Counted from the first letter of the stretch, positions 24,944-34,254 are shown. The stretch is DNA of 34,254 nucleotides from Xanthobacter autotrophicus (GCF_029991245.1 NZ_JAIVFO010000037.1:1-34254), one strand, 5' to 3'. Translations and numbers: made by a program. The notes: a model not told the origin generated them from the letters alone.

Positions 24944-27900
24944 ATGGATAGCTTAGATCTTCTGGACGGTCAGGTACGGGCGGCCGGTAACGGCCTTGGT
25001 CAAGAACCCGAAGCTGTTGCCGTCATCGGAATCGGCTGTCGTTTTCCAGGTGGCATCACCAGCGCGGAAGGTTATTGGTCCTTCCTGCTGGGAAAACGAT
25101 GTGGCATTCGCGAAATACCGGCGGATCGCTGGAACGTTCGCAACTATTATGATCCGGACCCCGAGACCACCGGGCGCTCCTATTCCAAGTGGGGCGGTTT
25201 CCTTTCAGGCGACGTCTTCAACTTCGATCCGGCTTTCTTCGACATGGCCCCGCGCGAGGTCATGCTGATGGACCCCCAGCAGCGCCTGCTGCTGCAGGTG
25301 GCCTATGAATCCATCGAGGATTCGGGGGTGCCGCTGCGCACCCTGCAACGCCAGCGCGCCGGCGTCTTCGTGGGCATTTCCACGTCGGACTTCAGCTACA
25401 GCCAGCGCTACCGGCGGGTCGCCACCGACATCTTCGCCGGCACCGGCTCGGCCTATTCCATTGCGGCGAACCGCATCTCCCACCGGCTCGACCTGAAGGG
25501 GCCGAGCATCGCGCTCGACACCGCCTGCTCCTCGGCCCTGGTGGCGGTGGACCAGGCCATGCGCCACCTCGCCATGGGCACCTGCGACGTGGCGCTCGCC
25601 GGCGGCGTCAACCTGATGCTCGATCCCGGCCCGTTCGTGGCCTTCGCCAGCGCCAACATGCTGTCGGCCACCGGCAAGATCTATACGTTCGACGCCCGCG
25701 CGGACGGCTTCGTGCGCGGCGAGGGCTGCGGCATCGTCGTGCTGAAGCCGCTGGCCCGCGCCGTGGCGGACGGCGACCGCATCTATGCGGTGATCCGCGG
25801 CTCGGCGGTGAACCAGGACGGCCGCACCGCCACCCTCACCGCCCCGAGCGACGTGGCCCAGACCGCCATGCTGGAAAGCCTGGTGGCCCATGCCAACATC
25901 GACCCCGAGGACGTGGGCTACGTGGAAGCGCACGGCACCGGCACGCCGGTGGGCGACCCCATCGAGGCGAGCGCCATCGGCCGCGTGTTCGGCGCCGGCC
26001 GGGTCGACCGGCCGGTGCTGGTGGGCTCGTTCAAGCCCAATCTCGGCCATCTGGAATCCGCATCCGGCGTCGCCGGGCTGATCAAGATCGTGCTGTCCAC
26101 CCATCACGGCATCGTGCCGCCCAACCTCAATTTCGAGACCCCCAACCCGACCATCCCGTTCGATGCGCTGGGCCTGTCGGTCCCGGTGGAGCCGACCCCC
26201 TATTCGAGCGAGCACGACGTGCGCCTCTCGGTGGTGAATTCGTTCGGCTTCGGCGGCACCAACGCCTCGGTGGCAGTGGAAAGCTTCCATGGCGGCAAGC
26301 GGCCCCGCGCCGACGCGCGCGCCCGGCCGGCCCCCGCCGAAGGCCCGGTGTTCATCCCGCTCTCGGCCAACGGCAAGGCCGCCCTCGGCCTGTGGGCGGA
26401 AGAGCTGGCGGACGCGGTGGACGAGGGCGGCACGCTCGGCGCGGTCCCCTACGAGACCCTGGCCAGCGCCCTCAAGACCAGCCGCGACCACCTGACCGAG
26501 CGGGCCGCGATCCTGGCCGACCCGCAGGCGCAGGATCTGCCGCTCAAGCTGCGCACCCTCGCCCTGGGTGCCGACGCACCGGCCAACGAGGCCATCGCTC
26601 CCTATATCATCACCGGCCGCGCCAAGCCGCGGCGCCTCGCCTTCACCTTCTCGGGCCAGGGCGGCCAGTGGTGGGCCATGGCCCGCAAGCTGCTCACCGA
26701 GGACAAGACCTACCGCAGCTTCGTCGAGACCTTCGACGAGGCGCTGAAGCCCCATACCGGCTGGTCCGTGATCGAGGAGATCACCCGCGACGAGGCCACC
26801 ACCCGCATCAACGACGCGGACGTGACCCAGGCTGCCATCTTCTCCAACCAGGTGGGCCTCTACCGCATGTGGCGGGAGCGCGGGCTCACGCCGGAACTGC
26901 TGGTGGGCCACAGCTTCGGCGAGGTGGCGGCGACCCATATCGCCGGCTGCATCGACCTCGATACCTGCGCCAGGATCATCTACAACCGCGGCCTCATCCC
27001 CCACGGCAGCACGCGGCGCGGCGCCATGGCGACGCTGGGCGTCACCTGGGACCAGATTGCCCCCCTGCTGCCGGCGGACGAAAGCGTGGTGGTCGCCGCC
27101 TATAACGGCCCCACCGCCCAGACCATCTCCGGCATGGAAGCGCCGGTGTTGGCGCTGCTCGAAGAGGTCAAGCGGCTTTATCCCGACGTCACCGCCCGCC
27201 GCCTCACCATGGACTTCGGCTGGCACTCGCCCCACCTCGACGATTGCGAGGCCCGGTTCCGCGAGGGCCTCGGCGAGATTTCCTGGAAGCCGCCATCCTT
27301 CCCCATCGTCTCCACCGTCACCGGCATGCTGGAGACCTGCTTTGATACCGAATACTGGTGGCAGAACCTGCGCCAGCCGGTGAGCTACAAGAAGGCCATC
27401 GACTTCTGCCTGGATCTGGGCATCGACGCCTTCCTGGAACTGGGGCCGCACCGCACCGTCACGCCGCTGATCCACGGCATCGCCCAGGAGCACAACGCCT
27501 CCGTGGTAGCGGTGTCCTCGCTGGAGCGGCAGGGCGACGACCGGCTCGTGATGGCCCGCTCCATGGCGAGCCTCTATGTGAATGGCGTGTCCTTCGACTG
27601 GAGCGAGAGCGACGCCGGTGCCGAAGAGCACCTGCCCCTGCCGCGCCGGCCCTGGGTCAACGAGCGCCTGGTGCAGTTGCCGCTGGAAGCGCGCCAATTC
27701 CTGTTCGAGGGCGACCGCCACCCGCTGCTTGGCTGGCGCGAGATGGGGCCGGAGCCGGCCTGGACCAACGAAATCACCCTCAAGAGCGCCAAATATCTCG
27801 CCGACCACCGCCCCGGCGGGGACTGCCTGTTCCCCACCGTCGGCTATCTGGAGATGATGACCGCCGCGCTGCGCGAGCTGTTCGGCAACGCCCCGGTGGA

Positions 27901-30900
27901 GCTGCGCGACTTCCGCATCTACGAGGCCCTGTCCATCGGCGGCGACGACGTGGTGCTGCTGCGCACCTCGTACGATCCCGCCACCAGCCGGCTGCGCATC
28001 TCGTCCATGAAGCGCGATACGGAGGAGGACTGGCGGCTGCGCGTGGAGGCCTACGGCTGGCAACATGCCTTCGCCGTGCCGGCCGCCAGCTTCGACCCGG
28101 CCATCCTCCAGACCCGGCCGGCCATCGAGCGCGAGGACTTCTATCGCCTCACCTCCCGTCATGGGCTCGATTACGGCCCGACCTTCCAGGCGGTGGAAGC
28201 CCTGTGGCTCGCCGGGCCGCGCCATGCGGTGGCGCGCATCTCCAGCGCCGATGCGGCCAAGCGCGACGGCTTCATCGCCTTCCCCGGCCTGTTCGACAGC
28301 GTGCTCCAGTCCGGCCTCGTGCTGGAGGACGTGGGCCTCGGCCTGTGGATCCCCGGCGAACCGCTGCCCGACGAGGACAGCGTCGCCGGGAAATACAAGC
28401 TCATGCTGCCGGTGGGCATCCGCAAGGTGATGGTGGCAGGTCCCCTGCCGTCGGAAGTCATCTGCGAATTCTTCACCGATCCCGCCGACGACACGGGCAT
28501 CTATCGCGTCTATGCGCTGGACGGTACGCCGCTGCTGGCGGTGGAGAACCTCAAGGTCAAGACCCTCGGCGCCCTGAAGGCGAACGCCAACGACGGCGGC
28601 ACCGTGGTGATCGAGGAGACCTTCGAGACCGTGGCGCCCAAGGCCGACACGCCGGTGCGGCTCGGCCGCTGGCTGGTGCTGTCGGGCGATCCGGCGGCGA
28701 CCGAGCCGCTCGCCTCTGCCCTCGTGGCATCGGGCGCTGTGGTCGAAACCCTGGCGCCGGACATCTTCACCGCCATGAAGGCGGAAGAGGCCACCCAGCT
28801 GATCGAACAGCGGCTCGCCGCGCCCGAGGGCCTCACCGGCATCGTCTATGCGGCGACGGCGGGGGTCGAGCTGGGACCTGAGGCGGAGCTGTCCACCGAA
28901 CGCCTGGTGGCGGCGGTGGAGGAAGCCTCCTTCGGCCTCGTCACGGTGGGCCAGGTGCTGGACCGCCTGCGCACCGTACCCAGCCGGCCGGCCCTCGTGG
29001 TGGTCGCCCGCGCCAGCCGCCTGATCCCCGGCGACGGGCCGATGGCGACGGAAGGCCTCGCGGATTCCGCCCTGCTCGGCCTGTCGCGGACGCTGGCCAA
29101 CGAGTGCCCGGAATTCGCCATCCGCCATGTGGACGCCGACGCCGACGCCTTCAGCGAGGGCCAGGCCCTCGCCCTGGCGGTGCTGGAGGAGAGCGACGAA
29201 GCGGAAATCATCCTGCGCGGCACCGAACGCACCGTGCCGCGCCTGCGGCAGGGGCCGCTCAACGGCCTCGCACCGCGCCGGCGCACCATCGCCAAAGCCA
29301 GCGACCCCGCCAACTTCACCGTGACGATGACCAGCCCCGGCCTCATCGACAATGTGGTGGTGCGCGAGTGCCCCTACCCCACGCCCAAGGCGGGCGAGGT
29401 GGTGGTCGAAGTGACCGCCGTCGGCCTCAACTTCCGCGACATCATGGCCGCCACCTCCATCCTGCCCGACGAGGCGGAGGGCGAGGGCGCCTGGTGGCGC
29501 AATCTCGGCCTCGAATTCGCCGGCACCGTGCGCTCCACAGGCGAGGCCATCACCGGCTTCAAGCCGGGCGACCGGGTGATGGGCATGGGCAAGGGCTTCC
29601 TGCGCCGGTTCGCCGCCGCGGACGCCCGCTTCCTCATGCACGTGCCCGACGACGTGACGCTGGAAGAAGCCGCAACCCTGCCGGCCGCCTTCATGACCGC
29701 CCATTATTCGCTGGTGGACATCGGCCGCCTCGAACCCGACGAGAAGGTGCTGGTGCACCTCGCCACCGGCGGCGTGGGCCTTGCCGCCATCCAGGTGGCG
29801 CGGGACATCGGCGCCGAAATCCTGGCCTCCGCCGGCTCCGACACCAAGCGCGCCTTCCTGCGCGACCTCGGCATCACCCATGTGATGAACTCGCGCAGCC
29901 TCGAATTCTCCGAGGGCGTGCGGGCCGCCACCGGCGGGCGGGGCGTGGACGTGGTGCTGAACGCCCTGTCCGGCGCCGGCATCGACAAGGGCCTCGAATG
30001 CCTCGCGCCCTTCGGCCGCTTCGTCGAGATCGGCAAGCGCGACCTCGCCCAGGACAAGCCCATCGGGCTGAAGTCGCTCTACTACAACAACTCCTATTCG
30101 GTCATCGACCTCTCCACCATCGCCGACGAGCGCCCCGCGCGCCTGTCGTCCCTGCTGCGGGCGGTGGAGGCCAAGGTGGCGCAGGGCCTTTACCGGCCGC
30201 TCGTCGCCACCCGCTTCCCGGTCTCCCGGGTGGCGGAGGCCATGCGCATGTTCTCCAAGGCCCAGCACCTCGGCAAGGTGGTGCTCACCTTCGACGAACC
30301 CGCCATCGAGGTGGAGGTCGACCTCAACCAGCCCATGCACTTCTCGGGCGAGGCGAGCTATCTCGTCACCGGCGGCCTGCGCGGCTTCGGCGTGGCGGTG
30401 GCGGACTTCCTCAGCCGGCAGGGCGCCGGGCGCCTGCTGCTCTGCGGCCGCAACGGCACCCCCGACGCGGATTCCGAGCCGGTCCTCGCCGCCATCGCGG
30501 CGCGGGGCACCGAAATTGTCCCCATCGCCCTCGACGTGACGGACGCGGATGCCGTGGACGCGCTGATCGCCGCCCACGCCAAATCCGACAAGCCGCTGAA
30601 GGGCATCGTCCACGGTGCGGCGGTGATCCAGGACGGCTTCGTCAGCCAACTCGACGAAGGCCAGATCTCCCGCGTCATCCGTCCCAAGGCGGGCGGCGCC
30701 TGGAGCCTGCATCGCGCAGTGACCCGGCACGGGGCCGATCTCGACTTCTTCGTCAGCTTCTCGTCGCTGGCGCAGGTCATCGGCAGCCCCGGCCAGGCCA
30801 ATTACACGGCGGCCAATTCCGTGCTCAACGGCATGGGCTCGTTCCGCAAGAGCCGGGGCCTTGCCGGCTCGGCGGCGGCCTGGGGCTCCATCGCCGGGTC

Positions 30901-33900
30901 GGGCTTCGTCGCCCGCTCCGAGGCGCTCGGCAATTATCTTGAAAGCATCGGCATGAAGCCGGTGCCGGACACGGAGGCCGCGGCTTCCCTCGGCACCCTG
31001 CTGCGCGCCGAGGACGAGAACCTCGGCTTCGCCCGCGCCGACTGGGCGGCCATCTCCCGGGCCCTGGCGCGCACCGCCGGAACCGCCCGCGTGAAGCCGC
31101 TGCTGGCCCAGCGCACCGGCGGGCGCTCGCGCATCCAGGCCGAGCTGCTCGCCGCCCCGCGCGAGGCGTGGGACGGCATGCTGGCCGACCTCATCCGCGG
31201 CGAGGTGGCGAAGGTGCTGAAGGTGTCGCCCAACGACATCCCGGCCGACCGCCGCCTCTCGGAACTGGGCCTCGACTCCCTGTCCTCGTTCGAGCTGAAG
31301 AACCGCATCGAGGCCCATGTGGATGTGAACATCCCGGTGGCCAAATTCCTCCAGACGCCCACCGTCACCGGCCTGTCCGGCGTGGTGGCCGTCACCTTCG
31401 AGGCGACGCAGAAGGCCCGGGCCGCGACTGCCGCGGCGCTGGCTGACGGCGGCAGCGGTGCCGGTGGGGCGGGCGACGGCCCGGTGTTCCGTCCGCTGGT
31501 GCGGCAGGAGGCGGTCATCGCCCTCGGCGGCCGGCCCATGACGTCCCCGGTCACCCGCGCGGCTCTGGAGGTCTCGGCCTCCCGTACCGTCGATGCCCCG
31601 CTGGATTTCGAGGCGCTGGCCCAGGCGCTCGCCGCCCTCGCTGCGGCCGAAGATGCCCTCAGGCTCACCGGCACCGCCGCGGGCGAGATCGTGGCCGGCG
31701 ACGCCCCCGACCTCGAATGGATCACCGACGCCTCCGGCCTTGCCCCGGTCACCCAGCCGGGACCGCTCTGGCGGTTCGGCATCTCCAAGGCGGCGGACGG
31801 CGCCCTCACGCTCCATGCGCGGGCCCACCGCGCGGCGGCGGATGCCCTGTCGCCGTATCTCGCGCTGGCCGCCCTCGTGGCGGCGGCCGGAACGGCTCCC
31901 GCGCCCGGCACGCCCTTTGCCGCCTTCGCCGCGGCAGAACGGCCGGCGGACGGCTCCATGGCCCTGGCCGGGCACATGGCCTTCTGGAAGGAGATGCTGC
32001 GCACGCCGCCAGCGGCCCTGCCGAACCTCGGCCGCACCCTGGCGTCGGCACCCACGGGCTTCGGCCTCAATCGCGGACCGGTGGGCCATTTCGACGCCTC
32101 CTTGACCCTTCCGGGTTTCGACGCCCTCGCCGTGCCGGACCAGGAAGCCCTCCTCGTCGCCGCCCTGGGCCGCGCGCTCGCCGCGGGCTCCGGCATCGAC
32201 CGGGTGCTGGTGGAATGCCATGACCCGGCCCGGCGGGAAGGACCTGCCGGCCTGATCGGACCCGTGGGCACCGGCGTCCCGCTGCTGCTGGACCGCCTCG
32301 ACGCCCCCGCCGACTGGCTGATCCGGCGGGCGCTCCAGCGCCTCGCCGCGGCACGCAGCCACCGGGCGCTGGACACGGCGGCCGTGGAAGCCCTGCTGGC
32401 AGAACGCCTCAACGCCGCCGGCGCGGCGCTCCGGCAGGTCGGCTTCTCCTATCTCGACGCGGACGGGGCGGCCCGGGCCAAGGCCCTCGGCATCGGCGAG
32501 CCCCTGGCGGCGCTCACCGATCCGTTCAACGAGCTTCGGCTCGATGTGGTGGCTGACGGCGCCAGCCTGACGCTGAGGCTCGCCCTCGACACCGCCGCCA
32601 TCCCGGCGGAGACCGGGCGCGCCCTGCTTGAAGCCTTCGTCGCCGCCGTGTCCGAACTCACCGGCACCCCGGCAACGATCGGTACCACCACCTGGCACGG
32701 CGCCACCGGAGCGGTGCGCCGCGCGGCGGCCGCGCCACCGCCCCCGGCAGCCGGCATCGCCGCCCCCGCGGTGACGGGCCTGACGCCTTCGGGCGAACGG
32801 CCGGTTCCGCTCTCCGTCAAGCAGCACAACGTGCTGCGATCCCTGATCAAGCCGGGGACCAACCACGCCTACCGCGTGTTCTGGTCCATCGGCCGCGCCT
32901 TCCGCATCGCGCCCCGCGCCGACATCGACCGCCTGCGCCGGGCCCTGCGGCTGGTGGAGGAGCGGCAGGAATCCCTGCGCACGCGCTTCGTGGTCAGCGA
33001 CGACGGACAGCCCCACGCCCTCATCCTGCCCTGCGGCGAGCCGCCCATGGTGGTGGAGGAGATGCCGGGCGCCGATGCCGCGGCCGTGCAGGCGCGCCTG
33101 TCCGCCCTGCTCGATTCCCCGCTCGATCCGTTCACGGAAGCGCCCTATCGCGTCACCGTGCTGCGGGGCGGCGAGGACGGCGACGTGGTGGTGGCGCAGG
33201 GCCATCACCTCATCTTCGACGGCTGGGCGCTGGGCGTGTTCGTGGAGGAAGTGTTCCAGGCCTTCCTGGGCATCCCGCTGGCGCCCCCCGAGATGACCGT
33301 CGAGCAGTATGTGAACGAGTTCGACCGGGCGACGGACCCCGTCTTCATGGCCGAGCGCGAGGCCTATGTGCGCGAACTGTACGGGGCCAACCCGCCGCCG
33401 CTGCCGAATTTCGGCCGCAAGGCAAAGGGCCTCGCGACCAATTTCGACCGCACCCAGGCGGGTCCGGGCGGCGAGATCTTCGCTTTCCTGAACCCCACCG
33501 GACAGGAACGGGTGCAGACCCGCGCCCGCCGGATCGGCATCACCGAGACCTCGCTCCTCAACGCCGCCGTGGCCCAGGCCATCGCCGTGCGCGGCGGGGT
33601 GGAGGACGTGATCCTCAACATCCCGGCGGCCATGCGGACCGACCGCCGGCTCAACAACTTCGTCGGCTGGGTGCACGGCTCCACCCTGCTGCGTGCCCCC
33701 GGCGGGGCCATGGCCGACCTCGACGCGCTGGGCATGACGCTGTCGGACCAGCTCAACCAGGCCCTGGTCTACACCCCGTTCGAGTTCTGCTTCCTCGAAG
33801 GGGATCTGCACGACGACCTGGTGGCCCGGGGCTCCTACCTCGCGCTCTATGTCAGCGGCATGCAGACGCCGGACCGCTTCGCCCGGGGGGCCACCACCTC

Positions 33901-34177
33901 CTCGCTCCAGCGGCAGGGCAAGACGGAGGAGCTCGATCTCGGCGTCATCAAGGTGGCGCCGCTCTCGGCCAAGCTCATGCGCTACGCCATCAACGAGATC
34001 GACCTCAGGTCCTTCCAGAGCGCCGATGGCCTCGCCTATCGCCTCGGCTACGACACCACGGCGCTGACGGCGGCGGAAGGACTCGAACTGGTCGCGGACG
34101 TGATCGACCGCCTGGGCGTCGGCCCCGATGGGGTGGCCTCCATCGTGGATACCGACGTGCAGGAGGAGAGCGCGTGA
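24944..34177 (+). CDS. Type I polyketide synthase with two C-terminal condensation-like domains
   Basis: A 3077-residue megasynthase. Domains seen in order: KS (22-450; Cys195, His330, His369), AT (about 562-880; Ser657 in GHSFGE, His761), DH (about 928-1215; His955 in HxxxGxxxxP, Asp1118), a KR-like structural subdomain (about 1255-1440), ER (about 1460-1785; TGGVG near 1608), KR (about 1800-2000; TGGLRGFG, Lys1915, Ser1941, Tyr1954), ACP (about 2075-2160; Ser2112). A degenerate condensation-like domain follows (about 2180-2580; HRAAADA at 2295 in place of HHxxxDG), then an intact one (about 2615-3050; HHLIFDG from 2754). The order to the ACP is that of mycocerosic-acid-type and fungal highly reducing synthases, so a saturated chain is expected, handed to an amine or alcohol by the last domain. 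ATG 24944 has a good ribosome-binding site. Confidence 0.93.
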   Translation: MDSLDLLDGQVRAAGNGLGQEPEAVAVIGIGCRFPGGITSAEGYWSFLLGKRCGIREIPADRWNVRNYYDPDPETTGRSYSKWGGFLSGDVFNFDPAFFDMAPREVMLMDPQQRLLLQVAYESIEDSGVPLRTLQRQRAGVFVGISTSDFSYSQRYRRVATDIFAGTGSAYSIAANRISHRLDLKGPSIALDTACSSALVAVDQAMRHLAMGTCDVALAGGVNLMLDPGPFVAFASANMLSATGKIYTFDARADGFVRGEGCGIVVLKPLARAVADGDRIYAVIRGSAVNQDGRTATLTAPSDVAQTAMLESLVAHANIDPEDVGYVEAHGTGTPVGDPIEASAIGRVFGAGRVDRPVLVGSFKPNLGHLESASGVAGLIKIVLSTHHGIVPPNLNFETPNPTIPFDALGLSVPVEPTPYSSEHDVRLSVVNSFGFGGTNASVAVESFHGGKRPRADARARPAPAEGPVFIPLSANGKAALGLWAEELADAVDEGGTLGAVPYETLASALKTSRDHLTERAAILADPQAQDLPLKLRTLALGADAPANEAIAPYIITGRAKPRRLAFTFSGQGGQWWAMARKLLTEDKTYRSFVETFDEALKPHTGWSVIEEITRDEATTRINDADVTQAAIFSNQVGLYRMWRERGLTPELLVGHSFGEVAATHIAGCIDLDTCARIIYNRGLIPHGSTRRGAMATLGVTWDQIAPLLPADESVVVAAYNGPTAQTISGMEAPVLALLEEVKRLYPDVTARRLTMDFGWHSPHLDDCEARFREGLGEISWKPPSFPIVSTVTGMLETCFDTEYWWQNLRQPVSYKKAIDFCLDLGIDAFLELGPHRTVTPLIHGIAQEHNASVVAVSSLERQGDDRLVMARSMASLYVNGVSFDWSESDAGAEEHLPLPRRPWVNERLVQLPLEARQFLFEGDRHPLLGWREMGPEPAWTNEITLKSAKYLADHRPGGDCLFPTVGYLEMMTAALRELFGNAPVELRDFRIYEALSIGGDDVVLLRTSYDPATSRLRISSMKRDTEEDWRLRVEAYGWQHAFAVPAASFDPAILQTRPAIEREDFYRLTSRHGLDYGPTFQAVEALWLAGPRHAVARISSADAAKRDGFIAFPGLFDSVLQSGLVLEDVGLGLWIPGEPLPDEDSVAGKYKLMLPVGIRKVMVAGPLPSEVICEFFTDPADDTGIYRVYALDGTPLLAVENLKVKTLGALKANANDGGTVVIEETFETVAPKADTPVRLGRWLVLSGDPAATEPLASALVASGAVVETLAPDIFTAMKAEEATQLIEQRLAAPEGLTGIVYAATAGVELGPEAELSTERLVAAVEEASFGLVTVGQVLDRLRTVPSRPALVVVARASRLIPGDGPMATEGLADSALLGLSRTLANECPEFAIRHVDADADAFSEGQALALAVLEESDEAEIILRGTERTVPRLRQGPLNGLAPRRRTIAKASDPANFTVTMTSPGLIDNVVVRECPYPTPKAGEVVVEVTAVGLNFRDIMAATSILPDEAEGEGAWWRNLGLEFAGTVRSTGEAITGFKPGDRVMGMGKGFLRRFAAADARFLMHVPDDVTLEEAATLPAAFMTAHYSLVDIGRLEPDEKVLVHLATGGVGLAAIQVARDIGAEILASAGSDTKRAFLRDLGITHVMNSRSLEFSEGVRAATGGRGVDVVLNALSGAGIDKGLECLAPFGRFVEIGKRDLAQDKPIGLKSLYYNNSYSVIDLSTIADERPARLSSLLRAVEAKVAQGLYRPLVATRFPVSRVAEAMRMFSKAQHLGKVVLTFDEPAIEVEVDLNQPMHFSGEASYLVTGGLRGFGVAVADFLSRQGAGRLLLCGRNGTPDADSEPVLAAIAARGTEIVPIALDVTDADAVDALIAAHAKSDKPLKGIVHGAAVIQDGFVSQLDEGQISRVIRPKAGGAWSLHRAVTRHGADLDFFVSFSSLAQVIGSPGQANYTAANSVLNGMGSFRKSRGLAGSAAAWGSIAGSGFVARSEALGNYLESIGMKPVPDTEAAASLGTLLRAEDENLGFARADWAAISRALARTAGTARVKPLLAQRTGGRSRIQAELLAAPREAWDGMLADLIRGEVAKVLKVSPNDIPADRRLSELGLDSLSSFELKNRIEAHVDVNIPVAKFLQTPTVTGLSGVVAVTFEATQKARAATAAALADGGSGAGGAGDGPVFRPLVRQEAVIALGGRPMTSPVTRAALEVSASRTVDAPLDFEALAQALAALAAAEDALRLTGTAAGEIVAGDAPDLEWITDASGLAPVTQPGPLWRFGISKAADGALTLHARAHRAAADALSPYLALAALVAAAGTAPAPGTPFAAFAAAERPADGSMALAGHMAFWKEMLRTPPAALPNLGRTLASAPTGFGLNRGPVGHFDASLTLPGFDALAVPDQEALLVAALGRALAAGSGIDRVLVECHDPARREGPAGLIGPVGTGVPLLLDRLDAPADWLIRRALQRLAAARSHRALDTAAVEALLAERLNAAGAALRQVGFSYLDADGAARAKALGIGEPLAALTDPFNELRLDVVADGASLTLRLALDTAAIPAETGRALLEAFVAAVSELTGTPATIGTTTWHGATGAVRRAAAAPPPPAAGIAAPAVTGLTPSGERPVPLSVKQHNVLRSLIKPGTNHAYRVFWSIGRAFRIAPRADIDRLRRALRLVEERQESLRTRFVVSDDGQPHALILPCGEPPMVVEEMPGADAAAVQARLSALLDSPLDPFTEAPYRVTVLRGGEDGDVVVAQGHHLIFDGWALGVFVEEVFQAFLGIPLAPPEMTVEQYVNEFDRATDPVFMAEREAYVRELYGANPPPLPNFGRKAKGLATNFDRTQAGPGGEIFAFLNPTGQERVQTRARRIGITETSLLNAAVAQAIAVRGGVEDVILNIPAAMRTDRRLNNFVGWVHGSTLLRAPGGAMADLDALGMTLSDQLNQALVYTPFEFCFLEGDLHDDLVARGSYLALYVSGMQTPDRFARGATTSSLQRQGKTEELDLGVIKVAPLSAKLMRYAINEIDLRSFQSADGLAYRLGYDTTALTAAEGLELVADVIDRLGVGPDGVASIVDTDVQEESA

Positions 34178-34236
34178 GCACGGCAGCCATCGCCCCCAGG
34201 GGCGGACGCCTTCCGTCTGCGGAGGGGATGCGGTGA
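34174..34236 (+). CDS. Possible 20-codon leader ORF after the synthase
   Basis: GTG at 34174 overlaps the synthase stop (GTGA) and has AGGAGG 7 nt upstream, a very strong ribosome-binding site. The frame closes after 20 codons (start MSTAAIAPRGG) at 34236, where it overlaps another GTG. It may be a real small peptide, a translational coupler, or an accidental frame. Coding evidence is limited to the start signals. Confidence 0.35.
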   Translation: MSTAAIAPRGGRLPSAEGMR

Positions 34237-34254
34237 AGCCGCAACCCCTCCCCC
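34233..34254 (+). CDS. Possible start of the next gene (partial)
   Basis: GTG at 34233 has GGAGGGG 5 nt upstream and overlaps the preceding 20-codon frame by GTGA. Only seven codons (MKPQPLP) lie in the window, so no family can be named. If genuine, it is translationally coupled to the synthase and belongs to the same operon. Confidence 0.3.

Noticed and set aside
25205-33811. Very long minus-strand open frame antisense to the PKS
   Set aside because: It is a typical shadow frame of a high-GC3 gene; its translation is rich in His, Gly, Arg and Ala with no domain, while the plus strand encodes clear PKS motifs.

Overview
The window is GC-rich, strongly third-position-GC chromosomal DNA. It looks like an alphaproteobacterium of the Hyphomicrobiales, probably Xanthobacteraceae (Xanthobacter/Azorhizobium/Starkeya type). 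This is inferred from protein style, from the chorismate mutase - hisC - tyrC order, from the small VYC/GPVNR secreted protein, and from a FixK/FNR-type box. No tRNA, rRNA, CRISPR array or insertion sequence was seen.

Region 1 (about 0.1-15.4 kb) is mostly core metabolism. In order it holds a class I aminotransferase, a secreted LprI/DUF1311 protein, 2-keto-3-deoxygluconate kinase (kdgK), rlmN, a VOC-fold protein, a four-helix membrane protein, a tyrosine-pathway block (chorismate mutase, hisC, tyrC), a DUF1007 plus NicO metal-export pair, a fused indolepyruvate ferredoxin oxidoreductase, and galU, which converges on it across a strong shared hairpin.

Region 2 (15.4-18.1 kb) holds a MltB-type lytic transglycosylase and a small secreted protein on the opposite strand. 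The small gene is preceded by a near-perfect FixK/FNR box with a correctly placed -10 element. Palindromic, apparently repetitive intergenic DNA follows.

Region 3 (18.1 kb to the end) is accessory and the most interesting part. A cytochrome P450 and a RoxA-like di-heme cytochrome c form a 17-nt-overlapping operon on the minus strand. Next to them are a LuxR-type regulator, a protein of the animal-type heme-peroxidase superfamily that appears to have lost both heme-pocket histidines, and a 3077-residue polyketide synthase (KS-AT-DH-psiKR-ER-KR-ACP followed by two condensation-like domains, the first degenerate). The gene set suggests a biosynthetic locus that makes a reduced polyketide or lipid chain, passes it to an acceptor through the terminal condensation domain, and tailors it oxidatively. 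That joint function is inference. The locus probably continues beyond the right edge, where another start codon is visible.
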